A DNA stretch of 64,000 nt from Imbricaverruca yamaguchii (taxonomy: Eukaryota > Arthropoda > Thecostraca > Neoverrucidae). The stretch covers positions 132,001-196,000 of the forward strand of contig JAOTOL010001202.1 of assembly GCA_034440575.1 (NCBI GenBank), written 5' to 3'. The notes under the pieces were generated by a model. It did not search any database. It saw only the letters and a program-made list of their open reading frames with translations, and had not been told where the DNA came from. Below, piece by piece: positions 12,374-24,605 of this stretch; within the stretch, counting starts at the first letter, position 1; each line of letters opens with the position of its first letter. The translations under genes and the position numbers were made by a program.

Positions 12374-12838
12374 ACACTCCCGACACCAGACCTGGCGATC
12401 ACGGGTGAGCGACCACTGCTGTGGACGACGTGCGGATATTCGCCGTTACCGAACCACAGTTGGCCATCATTCGAGGTCTTACAGCACTCAGCCGGCTGTG
12501 TCGTCTTCCAATTGCCGGATCTAAGTTTGTGATATTTAGCTCGGCCACTCCACCGGCGGTCCTAGACGTCCGCCCAGCTGAAGTGAATTCACCGCCAGTT
12601 CTATTGCAAAGTTCATTGCTTACTGAATCGTTCTCCAGTATGCAACTCATAAAGCTAGGGTCCGTACAACAATTCATTTAAGACGCATGTTGAGCATTAT
12701 TTCAGCTGCGAGTGATATTTAGACTTCGTGCAAAGTTATTTAGTCTCTGAGCTTGTCTGAATGAATGTGCATGAACACATATGGATGCTAAGGAAATCAA
12801 GAACAATTGCATCGGGCGTAATGTTTATAATATAATAC

Positions 12839-12895
<57 letters not shown>

Positions 12896-13478
12896 AAATT
12901 GAGGTGATAACCAAGAAGCGTGCTATACCACCTTCATACAAATTGTTCGAAAACGGCAAATTCCTTCTATTTTCAATTACAAAAGAAATACGACATACCC
13001 GATAAGATTACACCAAAGTGCACTACAAGTGTTAAGGGCAGTCACGAAATCTTGATCATTCCACATATCCGGTTTTCTTGCTAAGTGGCAATTCTTCTTG
13101 AGTAAATTTGCAAGTCGTCGGATGATATTATTGAAGGCTGAAATAATACATGACCTATTGTGCACTACATATTGGTTTATGTGCCACATATTGTGGAAAG
13201 CGATGAATCTGAGATACGAAGAAATGTTTGACGGAGGAAGAGGTGAGTGTAGTCCATGAGGAGCTTAAGCAACGCCACAATACTACAAAAGACGTCTGGG
13301 AATACCCGGAAATGTTGTTATAAATGATAATCACGCTCCAGAATCCCGGGACAATAGTCGACAACGAGTCAACCGGCGCTCTCCGGAGTTGACGACACGA
13401 AGGCCTTTGGCCGGAGCCGCGGTGCTGGTGCGTTTCTGGTGGCGTTAGCAGTGGAGCAAACCGATCACTTCCAATGTG
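12374..13478. other. spacer containing an (AT)n run
   Basis: AT-rich spacer with no gene seen. A pure AT dinucleotide run of about 52 bp lies at 12841-12892. Confidence 0.6.
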
Positions 13479-13675
13479 ACCTCGGACACCACACCAGCGG
13501 GCACCAGGACTGCCACTCCAGCAGGCACCAGGCGCCGCACCATCCTGACACCAGGACTGTCACACCAGCCGGCACCAGGCGACACCCTATCCCGACACCA
13601 GGATTGCCATACCAGGCGGCACCAGCCGGCACCCTATCCCGACACCAGGACTGCCACGGCAGCCGGCACCAGCGA
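13479..13675. repeat. about 45-bp minisatellite, 4-5 copies
   Basis: Units combine GACACCAGGACTGCCAC and CCGGCACCAGGCG motifs; length varies between copies. It is followed directly by the GGAGCC hexanucleotide run. Confidence 0.8.
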
Positions 13676-13688
13676 GAAGGACGCCAGA

Positions 13689-13782
13689 GTTGGAGCCGGA
13701 GCGGAAGCCGGAGCCGGAGCCGGAGCCGGAGCCAGAACCGGAACCGGAGCCGGAGCCGGAGCCGGAGCCGCAGCCGGAGACA

Positions 13783-13815
<33 letters not shown>
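13689..13815. repeat. (GGAGCC)n hexanucleotide repeat
   Basis: About 20 copies of GGAGCC with occasional GGAACC, AGAACC or AGAGCC variants. Translation gives Pro-Glu or Ala-Gly repeats, depending on frame. No flanking coding evidence was found. Confidence 0.93.
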
Positions 13816-13816
<1 letters not shown>

Positions 13817-14278
13817 CCACACGGAGCCGGCGGCGGCGGCCAGACGTCCGTCAGCCACGGCACGCGCCGCCGCCCCCGCCGCCCCCCCCCCAGCGGACAT
13901 CGAGCGGCGCGGAGCGTGCGTGTCGCTCGCGCCGCCATCAATCACCGTGGGAAGTCGCCGGCAGATCGGCCGTAAACGCTCGATCGAGACGGCCGGTAGC
14001 CGGTGTGGCCGCGGAGGCTGACGGACAGCCCGTGCCGCCGGACAGCACCTGGTCACGACAGCCAGGGCACGTCGTGGGTACAGAGCGGCACGTGTGGACA
14101 GAACGTTCAGAACAGCAGTCGGGGAGGCGGCGGCGGTAAGTGAGGAGGGTGCGTCAGTGGGCAATCAGCACGGAACGCGAACATGCCTTCGTCAGATCGA
14201 GTTGGAAGTGCTTTGGGCAGATGACGTCCAGGCAAAAGGTGGCGGCCAGAAAAGGGGGCTAATCGGCGGCACGGAGAG

Positions 14279-14415
14279 GAATAGATCCGAATAAGAGGAA
14301 TGGATCCGAATTAGATGAATAGATCAGAGAAAGAGGAATAAATCTGAATAAGAGGAATGGATCTGAATTAGAGGAATGTATCCGAATTAGAAGAATAGAT
14401 CCGAAGTCAGAGGAG
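14279..14415. repeat. 19-bp tandem repeat, about 7 copies
   Basis: Units such as AATAGATCCGAATAAGAGG and AATGGATCTGAATTAGAGG repeat head to tail with a few substitutions. Confidence 0.9.
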
Positions 14416-14582
14416 CAGTAAGGCGGGCAAGTAACAACCAGAGTGGTCACCTAAGAGGACAGCTTGTACTATCAGAAATTGGCCAGAAGGTCTATACAAA
14501 ATGAAATCATAGGAACATTTCAGAACAGAGCAATCAAAGCGGCAATACAAAATCGCGGGGAAATCAGAGAATGCTCAGTATC

Positions 14583-14886
14583 CGGCCGCCTGCGGGGATG
14601 GCCTGAGGGTCGGTCTGTGGGCAGCAGACAGAGGGCAGAGGGGCAGCGGGCACTATGAACATCCAGCTGCCTGTGGGAGTGGCCAGGTGGGTCTGCGGGC
14701 AGCAGACAGAGGGCAGAGGGGCAGCGGGAACTATGAACATCCAGCTGCCTGTGGGGGTGGCCAGGTGGGTCTGCGGGCAGCAGACAGAGGGCAGAGGGGC
14801 AGCGGGCACTATGAACATCCAGCTGCCTGTGGGGGTGGCCAGGTCGGCCTGCGGGCAGACTGAGGCTGGAGGGACAGCGGACTCTA
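14583..14886. repeat. 78-bp minisatellite, left block
   Basis: About 3.5 copies of a unit containing GCAGAGGGGCAGCGGGCACT, then ATGAACATCCAGCTGCCTG. The same array resumes at 15458 at the matching position in the unit, so the two blocks were once contiguous. Confidence 0.93.
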
Positions 14887-15457
14887 TAGCCCCGTTTCCA
14901 TGACACTAGCAAATCCGGATTTCCTTACCAATCCGGATTTTCGAAGTCACGGAAACGCCTTCGTCGGCTAACTGGATTGGATTTTCGCATCCGGCTCAGA
15001 AAGAAGATTTCCTGAGCAAATCTGAATTTCCAGGAGTTGGAAACATATGGTAGCACTCACTTCGCGTCCTTGCAATGCTTCCCCTGTCGTCAGCGCCGGC
15101 GCCGTTTTTGGAAGTTTTTTTGGTGAAGGGTGACCGGGTTTATAATATAATATACAATATAATATATCATATAACGTAATATAATAAATTCGCAAATAAC
15201 AGCAAGCCATCTTCGAGTCTGTCATCCAACAACGCAGCCCACACCGATGTGGCATACGTTTTTGGGTATTGAAGGGAAACGTCGCACGTGTGCCGCAACT
15301 GTTAGCAAATCCGAGATTTCCCATCAAATCCGGACTCGAAAATCCCACATGCAATCCTGATTTCCTCGCGAATGGTCATGGAAGCGTTCCTTGTAATTCG
15401 GATTCGACTCATTGTCGAAATCCAACCCCAATTCAAACCTGCCAAGGAAACAAGGCT
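14887..15457. mobile_element. 571-bp MITE-like insertion with imperfect terminal inverted repeats
   Basis: This segment breaks the 78-bp minisatellite inside a unit; the array resumes on the other side with only a TA duplicated (ACTC-TA and TA-TGAG). Its ends are imperfect inverted repeats: TAGCCCCGTTTCC on the left, and AGCCTTGTTTCC when the right end is read in reverse. Related AAATCCGGATTTCC-type motifs occur near both ends. No transposase is encoded. A TA target points to a Tc1/mariner-like or similar non-autonomous element, but the terminal repeats are too diverged to name the superfamily. Confidence 0.55.
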
Positions 15458-15722
15458 TATGAGTATATCCAGCCGCCTGCGAAGGTGACGAGGAGAGTCT
15501 GCGTGCAGTCAGAGGGCAGAGGGGCAGCGGGCGCAATCAGTATCCGGCCGCCTGCGTGTGGGGGTGAGGTGGGAGTGGGGGGTGGGGGGCAGGATGGTCC
15601 GCAGCACAGTCAGAGGGCAGAGGAGCAGCGGGCATTATGAGCATCCGGCCGTCTGCGGGGTGGCCATGACAACCTGCGGGCAGTCAGGGGGCAGCGGGGC
15701 AGCGGGGCAGCGGCCACTATGC
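15458..15722. repeat. 78-bp minisatellite, right block (diverged)
   Basis: Continues the array of 14583-14886 with more divergence. TATCCGGCCGCCTGCG and GGGCAGAGGGGCAGCGGGC motifs recur, and the array ends in a short GGCAGCGG triplication near 15700. Confidence 0.85.
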
Positions 15723-16007
15723 AGCGGTGGCTACCGGCAACCATGCGCCGCTCCCACCTGGCCACGTTATTGATGGCGTCAATTACGGACTCGGAAAGGT
15801 GATCGGTTTTTGCGTGCGGATGCCAGGTAAATGGTGCGAACGTCGCCAACTGGCGGCGCCGGCGATGGCTCATCTCGAGGGTGCGCAGCCTCCAGCCAGG
15901 TGCCACTTCTCACGGTCTCCTCCCCCTCATCCCCTCGTCCCCGCTCCGACCGACGCGCGAGACCACCGCGAGACCGGCCGGCCGACCGTTATGGAGAGAC
16001 ACCAGTG

Positions 16008-16451
16008 AGAGAGACATCACGGCGGGAGACACCAGAGGCAGGAGACGTCAGCAGCGGGAGACGTCAGAGGTGGGAGACGTCAGCAGCAGGAGACGTCAGC
16101 GGCAGGAGACACAAGCGGCAGGAGACGTCAGCGGCGGGAGACACCAGCGGCAGGAGACGTCAGCAGCGGGAGATACCAGCGGCGGGAGACGTCAGCGGCA
16201 GGAGCATCAGCGGCGGAAGACACTAGCAGCGGGAGACGTCAGTAGGGGAGACACCAGTGGCAGGGGACACCAGTGGCAGAAGACACCAGCAGGGGGAGAC
16301 GTCAGTAGGGGAGACGTCAGCGGCGGGAGACACCAGCTGCGGGAGACACCAGCGGCGGGAGACGTCAGCGGTTGGAAACACCAGTGGCAGGGGACACCAG
16401 CGGCAGGAGACATCAGTGGTGGGAGACACCAGCAGCGGGAGACGCCGGCAC
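16008..16451. repeat. 16-bp minisatellite, about 27 copies
   Basis: Units of the type GGAGACGTCAGCGGCG or GGAGACACCAGCGGCA. Many copies carry the palindrome GACGTC. A 16-bp period shifts frame every unit, so all frames encode the same 16-residue peptide repeat. Confidence 0.95.
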
Positions 16452-17513
16452 AGCGGCGCCGCTCCTGTCATCCGGCCACCAAGCGTCCAACAGAGGAACA
16501 ATGTCCACGAAACGTCAGGGATGCACTGGCTCCCGAAGTGGTGTGTGAAGCATTGCAGGTCAATGCTTACCACGTGTATCTGCTTCCCACTTGCTGTTTT
16601 TGCTCATCACGTGCTGTATTTGAATAGCGTTGTACTGGCACGTGCAGAACTTAATGAGGAGTGTTCATCCTCAATGCATCTTTTTTAAATTGTTCCAATT
16701 CATTCATCATATCGCTTTCAGATTGATCCTACAAACACACATTTCCAGGAGTGAGATATTGAACATAAGTAGCATGTTCGAGGACATAATGATGTCGACA
16801 TGGGGTGTTTGACGATGTATTCTCTCAGTTGACACCCTAGAACAACGTTCCACTTTGCCTACAGCAACCCACCAGCCTTTCAGCTACGAGAACATCTGAT
16901 TCTGCAGGTCCAACCACTGCAGCTCGACGGCGTCCAGGGGTTCTGCGTGCACCGATTCGATTGCCTCGGGACACGCCGGTTCTCGGTCAATTGCTCGTCT
17001 CGTGCTGACAAGCTCGAACGAGCCACGCTAATTTGGTAATTCCCTGACAGGTAATCCTCTCTTGCCGCAGACCTGGTTAATATATAACAGTCTGCGCCCG
17101 ACTGCTACGGCTCTGCTCATTTGACCCCGATAACTTTGTAACAGCATCCGTGGTTTCATTAAAGCGCATGTATTATTCCGGCGAACACGAACGTTCCTGT
17201 TTGAAGCGGCTGATTTACGACCATATTATGGAAAACGACGTGATCAAGTGGGAAGAAATGATAAGTGGTCGATGTGATAATACACTGCGTCGTAAAATAA
17301 TACAAATGATGTGTATGGACGAGCTGCACTTATGTATTCAGATCGTGAAGTTTGCTCTTTGTACAATCAAATGATTGCTTAAACAGTCGGATGAAGGAGA
17401 ATACTATATACCAAGAGTATCGCGTCGATTAGTGAAGGGAAATTGCACAGCAGTTTTGCTTTCTCCTACCGCTTCTACCACAAGCGGATGTGAACCAAAG
17501 AGAAAAGGAAGGA

Positions 17514-17576
<63 letters not shown>

Positions 17577-18470
17577 GGAGGGAGAGAGATAAAAAAGAGA
17601 GAGCGAGAGAGACAGGCCACCAACTCTTATTTTGTATGTAACATTCAGCTCCAGGCAACTAAGTCGCCAGCTACTAAGTTACTAAGTTCCAAGCAACTAA
17701 GTTCAGTCCCTTTCGGTTTGTCAGCTGTTACTATCAGATCAACACGATCCTGTGGTACTGGAAGCTGTTACAATGAGCTGACCTCGCGTCGAATTGGCTG
17801 ATATTTGCGCCACTATTTGTCGTCGGGGAGCCGGCAATAGCTGCCAACGTCTCACGTCCGGGCACAGTCTGTGTGGCACCTCCAGCTAGGCTGTGAACGG
17901 CAGCTATGTAGAACGTGTCACCTCTTGATAGCCCTACACATAGTCATGCAGTTGATTTATCGACATAGCTAAGGAGGGGTCAGAAGGATCAAGCAAACCA
18001 GACGGACCAAAAGTTCGCTTTGCCTGGCAGCAAGAAAAAAGAGAGAAATATTGGTCAGGTTAAACGATTTCGTACGTTCAGCTACCGATTAGCACATGAC
18101 CAAATACCCGAATTTGGCATAAAAATGTATATAATTTCATTGCTCTCCCACAGGAAATCTTAGATACTATGCTGATTATACGCATACAGGTAGCATTTTA
18201 CGGAATTTCGTCTGAATGTTTCCTGGAGTGGTTTTGTGGAACAATGGCTCACGCCACGCGGAGCTTCTGCGTGAACGCTGTCCCCACCACTCGATATAGA
18301 AATTCCAGTTCATAGCAAAACTGACAGAGCGTTTGACGCACCGCTAGCGCATCGACCGCACGCCCCCACCCAACCCCCACCCTCCCCGGTGTCGTGTCGC
18401 CGGCCCTATTGGGTTAGTGTCAGCTGACCTCCAAGGTCGGGGCTACGGGGACGGGTGAGGCGGCACGGGG
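16452..18470. other. spacer containing a (GA)n run
   Basis: No gene recognised. A GA-rich microsatellite lies at about 17510-17590. An open frame of 74 codons at 17150-17374 looks more protein-like than its surroundings but matches no family I know. Confidence 0.4.
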
Positions 18471-18790
18471 AAGTCCCGGTGGTTCAGTTGGTTAGGAACA
18501 ACCCTCCCCTGCTCCGGCAAGGGAGGGTTCAAGTCGCCCCACGCGCTGGCGTTTAGCTCCCGGCTGGGAGGGTTGTTTGGCAACCGGCCCGATAAGGCCG
18601 GGGACGTGTTCCCGGGGCGGCTTAGTCAGTGTATTGACGGCACATTAAACACCCGGTCAAAAGTATGCCGCTGGACTGGAATTCATCGATCGGTTGGTGA
18701 GACCAGGGTTAAATTTACAAGCTCTGCTTAACAATTGGACCTTGCCACAGAAAGCCACCCGAGCAAGAATTCGGACTGCACTATTTTTTA
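18471..18790 (+). mobile_element. SINE-B copy 1 (tRNA-derived)
   Basis: The tRNA-like head has an A box (GGTTCAGTTGGTTAGG) at 18481 and a B box (GGGTTCAAGTC) at about 18526. The body contains GCCGCTGGACTGGAATTCAT and CAAGCTCTGCTTA, which are also found in the copy at 26131. Similarity between the two copies extends about 320 bp. No clear target duplication was found, so this copy may be old. Confidence 0.8.
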
Positions 18791-21058
18791 GCCCGTTTTC
18801 CGGGACGAGCGAGACCAGTGCTGGCCAGCGCCGTACCAATTTAATTTCTGGGATTGCTCTGTGCATTGCGGCATTGTAGCGAAGGTCCACAGTATGGTGG
18901 CATACACCCGCAAAGCTCGATCGATGCCGGGGTTCGGTTGTGCGTTCAAACAACCCAGCCACGCTTTGACGTTTGACTATGTGTTTACTCCACCTGAGCT
19001 CGCACACTCTCGAGGGACATCCGGACAGCTAAGGCTGTGTTGCAAGACATCCAGACGGCTAAGGCTGTATTGCGGGATATCCGGACAACTCATCCATCAG
19101 CGATTGTGCGCTGGAGCATAGCCGGAATCGATGATATCTCTGGGTATCTATCAGGTCTCACGGCTCGCGAAATGTTGGTGTCTTGACGGAATCAAATCAG
19201 AAGCCAGGAAGGCTCGAGTGCTGTACCAGGTAGCTTAATTTCGTTGCTAACTGAGTGCTAGCAAATGTGCAGCATGCCGCGAAATAACCATCCTCTCTGA
19301 GAGATGATGAAACACAAGAGAGATGGAAGGCTGCATCTTCTAACTTCAAGCAAAATTAATTCCCAGCCATGAATTGTCGGTGATTGGAATTTCAACGACG
19401 CCAATTACGCATCCATGGAACGCGTCTGGTACCATGTGTCACCTATGTGCACTAAGATCGGGATATTTGATAGAAATGGCATCATAATTCGAGATCCGTG
19501 CGCCATCTTATTTTTTATGAGTGTAAAATTTCAACCTAATGGCGTCACTCGTACTTGGAACGCTGCGGTAAAACGACGTTCTCACCGGTTCAAAGTTAAA
19601 CAGTCTGGTCGAGTCAGATCGGGAAAAGTTATGAATCGCTCCATCGGGCTCTTGTAGTAAGCATGTTCATTTGTCACATTTGTCCCGTGGTCGCCCTCGC
19701 TCGTAGTATCACGACCCACCCGTGTGGGGAGTGAGCTTAAAGGCATTCCACAGGGGTTAGTTGCGCTGCTTTTAAAGCGAGTGTGTTTTGTAAGCAAGTA
19801 TAAGGACAGTGTGCATTTACGTTTAGAGAGTCTTACATTATAGTGCATGTCACGTGTCCGTGCCGAATGTGTGGGCTGGGATATATCTCGGATGCACAGT
19901 GCTATTTAGCTTACTTCACAATGTTGACCAATGTAGCACAACACTCTTCAAGTCTTGGAGGTTAGAAGCAACATGCTAACATGCAGTAATGTGCACAAAG
20001 CTACTCAATGTGAAAGCGCGACTGCGGCTTCTGTTGTTAACTAACACGCTTGGCGTGATTTATAGCGAGCGGTGTCCGCCGCCTACGGCATCACACGCGC
20101 TGACTACTACCTGGGCTACGGATCCCAACCGGCGACTGTGCACTGCGGCACAGCATCTGCCTGTCCACTGCAAGCTCAATTCATACATGACAACTTTCAG
20201 CGACGGCAATTTTCTCTTCGTGCGCCTGCGAACTGGTGACGTGCCCCGCCAGCTTCACCACTGCACCTCCACAACTGACACCTCCAGCACCGAAGGTGAC
20301 TGGAGGTCAGTCGGCAGTCGGCCGGGTCAGCCGCCCGGACAACCGCCGCCACCCCGCCCCGGCGAAGGCAGCCGGGGTCAAGCGGAGGGGTGGCAGAGGG
20401 GCGGCGGGTCAGCCGGCGCGCGCAGTTTGCGATTAGGGGGTGCGGTTGGCGCGCGCCGCTCACCCGATGCCACACACCGGACGCCTTCAATTACGGCTGC
20501 GCTAATGGCGCGCTGCGGCGGCCAAACAGCGCCGCCACGGCCGGAGTCCACCTGTTGGTCGGACCCGGCCGAGCTGGCCGGCCCGGGCGGTCCGCGCCGC
20601 GCCGGACGCCGCCGACGCGTCCGGACGTGGCCGGGCCGCGACGCCAGCAAGGACAGAGAGCGCGCCGGCCGGCTACGGCCGGGCCCAGACGACCGGCCTT
20701 TGTGCGCGCGCCGGCCGGCCCGTTTAAAGCGCCCCAAAATAGCGGCGACACAGAATGGTTCAACGCGCGGGCGGGGCGGAGAGGGTTGAGGGTCGAGGGC
20801 TGAGTGTCGGAGCGTTCCCGGCGCCTGTGAATGGCAGCGCGGCCGGCCGGTGTTTGCCGAGCCCCGGTCCGGGACCAGCGTCAAGCGGTGAACGGAGGCG
20901 CTGACAAAGGCCGCGCGTCTCACAGGTGCCTCGGCGGCGACCCTCGCCCGCCGAGGTCACCCACCTGTCTGTCAGAGCCGGCGGTCGAGTGGACGAGCCG
21001 GCTCGGACAGTAGGTCGCGACCACTGCTTCGGCCCTTCGGCGCGGAGACAGCTCGCAG
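18791..21058. other. spacer and CpG-rich island, no gene assigned
   Basis: A short 30-bp repeat (2.4 copies, CATCCGGACAGCTAAGGCTG-like) lies at 19015-19093. From about 20.2 to 21.05 kb the DNA is strongly CpG-rich, with overlapping open frames on both strands and no recognised domain. It could be a promoter island, but no exon can be tied to it. Confidence 0.35.
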
Positions 21059-21475
21059 CACACCAGCCGGCGGAATGTGACCCACAGGCCACACCACTGG
21101 GCGGAATATGAAGCAAAGACAACACCAGTGTGCGAAATGTGACCAAAATACCTTACCAGCGGGCGACATGTGACCCAAAAGCCACATCAGCGGGCGGCAT
21201 GTGACCCGAACGCTACACAAGCCGGCGGAATGTTGCCCAAAGACAAAAGGACGGAATGTTACCCAAAGACCACACCAATGAGTGGAGTGCGACCCAAAGT
21301 CCACACCAATGGGCGAAATGTTACCAGAAGACCACACCAGTGGTCGGAATGTGACCCAAAAGACCACACCAATGGGCATGTCCAGTGCACCGGGCGGTGA
21401 CCACTGGTGAAGCACACAGTGGTGATGTGACCCCAAAACCACTGCAGTGGTTGGAATGTGACCCAAAAGCCGAGC
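21059..21475. repeat. about 31-bp diverged minisatellite, about 12 copies
   Basis: Units contain CACACCAGTGGGCGGAATGT followed by GACCCAAAAGAC. Several are truncated or interrupted, most clearly near 21380-21430. Confidence 0.85.
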
Positions 21476-22035
21476 ACCACGTCCTCAGCTCGAGACTCGG
21501 CGGTTGTCGAGGCGCTGCCGCCGCCGCACTCTGATCGATGGGGTGTTTGTGTGCGTGTGCGGACAGTGGCGGGATGCGGTGGCGGCGTTCATGAAGAGTA
21601 GTCCTTTGTGAGTTGTCTGCCAAGTGTGTGTAGGCGCCGCCCTTTGTCGGAACATGGAGCTGCCCTTTGATCAACTGAAAAAATGGCTCGAAGATCGCAC
21701 CGCTTGTGACACGATGGCATGAGGCGGTAGGAATGTGGGGCGGAGACGATCGGACTGAGACGGGGAGGAGCTGGAAAGACAAGCTTCCATGACGCAAAGC
21801 AACATGGCAGCATTCCCTCATCACTTCAATAAGCTCCCACGTTCCAACAGCTCTTGGTCGGCGCTCCCTAATCTCTCACACTTGGTTCTTCCATACGCAG
21901 TATATAGTTCGCCGAACTAGTCACTAGCAATCCAAATACTTTCCCTCACATGCAAAAACAGGCACACTTGCACACACAGACTCTCTCCCGTTACCTTCCT
22001 CTTTCCTCTCCATCTCTTTCTTTCTCTGTGCCTGC

Positions 22036-22070
<35 letters not shown>

Positions 22071-22109
22071 ACTCACTCATTCACTCTTTCACACATACAC
22101 ACACACACA

Positions 22110-22145
<36 letters not shown>

Positions 22146-22944
22146 TGCACACCCCCCCCACACACGCACACATGCAGATACGCATACACCTACGCACTCA
22201 CATACGCACCCACAAGGTGCTGGAGGTGGAAATGTTTCCATAATTATATTTAATTTACCTGTTTGTTCGATCAAATGACATAGCTCCATCATGGAAATGG
22301 TGGTTTGAATGTATGTCATGCATGAAAAATCTTTATATATTTCTTATAAATTTACACAGGGTAATTGAATGCAAATGCTTAATAACATGATTTCCAGTTT
22401 CACCACTGCATAGCCATACAGATGCATACCTGTCTGTTCTTGGTATAAACTTTCACGTATGCAGATCTGTTTGTGAATGCCGAGGTAATATAAAATAAAG
22501 TGCTGCTTTTTGTTGGCACTTCTACATCCTGGCAGCCCGTTGAATTGACCTCACAATCATTCCAGCCTTTTCTCCATTCGCTGCTATCTCGTGGTGAGTA
22601 AAAGCATCGACACCGTTCACTGTCCTCATGGAGGCAGCTCCCCATGCTACCTCTACTCTGCGGGTGTTGGATGGCCGACTCAGTCGATACGCCCCCAAAC
22701 GCCAACAGCCACCCCAGTCTAGCTCAGACGGACAGTCGTTCCCGCTGCTTTCATCCTCAAGACACGACGACCGCCTCGACAAGTCTGCGTCTGACTTGCC
22801 AGCTCTCGGTAAAGCCCTCCAACCGACACCATCTTTCCCCTCCCCAGCCCACTTCCACCTCCCCAGCTCATTTCCACCTCCCCGTAGCACTCAGGTCGGC
22901 CGGTCGACGATCAGCACGTGACCAGCGACGCCGTAGCTGGTGCG
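21476..22944. other. spacer with (CT)n and (CA)n microsatellites
   Basis: A CT run at about 22036-22070 and a CA run at about 22091-22145 lie in otherwise unremarkable sequence. No gene was identified. Confidence 0.6.
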
Positions 22945-23200
22945 ACATCAGGCGACATCAGGCGACATCAGGCGGCGTCAGGCGGCGTCAGGCGGCCTCA
23001 GGCGGCGTCAGGCGCGGCGTCAAGCGGCGTCAGGCGACCTCAGGCGGCCTCAGGCGGCGTCAGGCGACCTCAGGCGGCGTCAGGCGACCTCAGGCGGCCT
23101 CAGGCGACCTCAGGCGGCCTCAGGCGGTGTCAGGCGACCTCAGGCGGCGTCAGGCGACCTCAGGCGGCGTCAGGCGGCCTCAGGCTATATCTCAGGCGGC
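22945..23200. repeat. 10-bp tandem repeat (GTCAGGCGGC-like), about 25 copies
   Basis: Units alternate GTCAGGCGGC, CTCAGGCGAC and ATCAGGCGAC with few interruptions. The 10-bp period gives the same decapeptide repeat in every frame. Confidence 0.93.
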
Positions 23201-23359
23201 CTCAGACGGGGTCAGGCGCGGCGTGAGGCGGCGCTCCTGTGTTCTGGGAACAGCCAGGTCGCCGTCGCCGGCGGCCGGCATCCGCTGGCAGGTGGCGACC
23301 GCGACTGTTTGCTGCTCCTGGCACGAGGTGGACGGCCGGCCCGCACCTCACCGCCGGCG

Positions 23360-23812
23360 TGCGCGGCCCGTGCGCCATGTCTCCGCCGAGAGGGAGTGCT
23401 GTGGCGCGGCCCGTGCGCCATGTCTCCGCCGAGAGGGAGTGCTGTGCCGCGGCCCGTGCGCCACGTCTCCGCCGGAGGGAGTGCTGTGCCGCGGCCCGTG
23501 CGCTACGCGTGGGCGCGGCCCGTGCGCCACATCTCCGCCGAGGGGGTGCATCTCCGCCGAGAGGGAGTGCTGTGGCGCGGCCCGTGCGCCACATCTCCGC
23601 CGAGAGGGAGTGCTGTGGCGCGGCCCGTGCGCCACGTCTCCACCGAGAGGGAGTGCTGTGGCACGGCCCGTGCGCCACATCTCCGCCGAGAGGGAGTGCT
23701 GTGGCGCGGCCCCTTGCGCCATGTCTCCGCCGAGAGGGAGTGCTGTGGCGCGGCCCGTGCGCCACATCTCCGCCGAGAGGGAGTGCTGTGGCACGGCCCG
23801 TGCGCCGGCGGC
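23360..23812. repeat. 43-bp minisatellite, about 10 copies
   Basis: CCGTGCGCCA(T/C)(G/A)TCTCCGCC followed by GAGAGGGAGTGCTGTGGC repeats every 43 bp (for example 23371 and 23414). Open frames of 190-390 codons cover the array and its neighbour; they are repeat artefacts. Confidence 0.93.
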
Positions 23813-24546
23813 GCTTCCTCCAGCCGGCTAATTCGGCCGGCCGCTGATGGCGCCATCAGTGCAGCCCGTGCAGAGATCACCTGTCGGTGACGACGGCCAT
23901 GGGGGACGGGGATGGGAGGGGGAGATTCCGGGGAAGATCCGGCTCTCTGAGAGCTGAGCAAAACATGCGTGGCGACCCTGATTCGTCTGGACAGATGACA
24001 CTCGAAGTCGGGCTGCAATTCGTGGTCATGATTGTCCACCCAGCTCACTTCAGACTTCTGCCGGATAAATGGTGCGGCACTGCATTCGTAGCCAGTGCAA
24101 CTGCATGGTGAAGATACACCTGAAACATGACACCGTGAAAATACAGATCGAACGGTATGCATTTTACGACCGGTTTCTGTTGATATTTATCACTTTATTT
24201 CCACAAATGTGCATCGTTGACATCTGTGGTTAGGGCAGGGGCGACAGATTCAAATTTGTTATGGGGACAGATGAAGAAAACACGGCGATAATGTTACACT
24301 GATAATGTTACATCGATAACGTTTGTGGTTTTGCCAAGACTATTTGTTCTGTTTATTTTTTCGTTGCATTTGATCAAATGGTAGCTTTGTGACTTTTATG
24401 CGAAACTTGTGTCGCACAATTTCTTGTCGTTTGACATTGGAGATGACATCCTGGGACATATTTAAATGCGAAATATAGAGTGGATGAATATCACTAGCGC
24501 GTAAAACAATGGTTGTCGGTCCTAATTTTGTTCCTGAGGCGTGCCA

Positions 24547-24605
<59 letters not shown>

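Noticed and set aside
10197..12532. Open frames of about 690-775 codons in several frames at once
   Set aside because: They follow from the absence of A on the + strand and T on the minus strand, which removes all stop codons. The peptides are 14-residue repeats of the satellite unit.
15727..15906. Possible minus-strand exon containing a SVIDAINNVARWERR stretch
   Set aside because: Short, helix-like and followed by GT, but both strands are open and no acceptor or family supports it.
20378..20923. 181-codon minus-strand frame in a CpG-rich island
   Set aside because: Arg/Pro/Ala-rich composition artefact; other frames are equally open.
22644..23890. 395- and 316-codon + strand open frames
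   Set aside because: They consist of the 10-bp and 43-bp arrays, in which every frame encodes a repeat.
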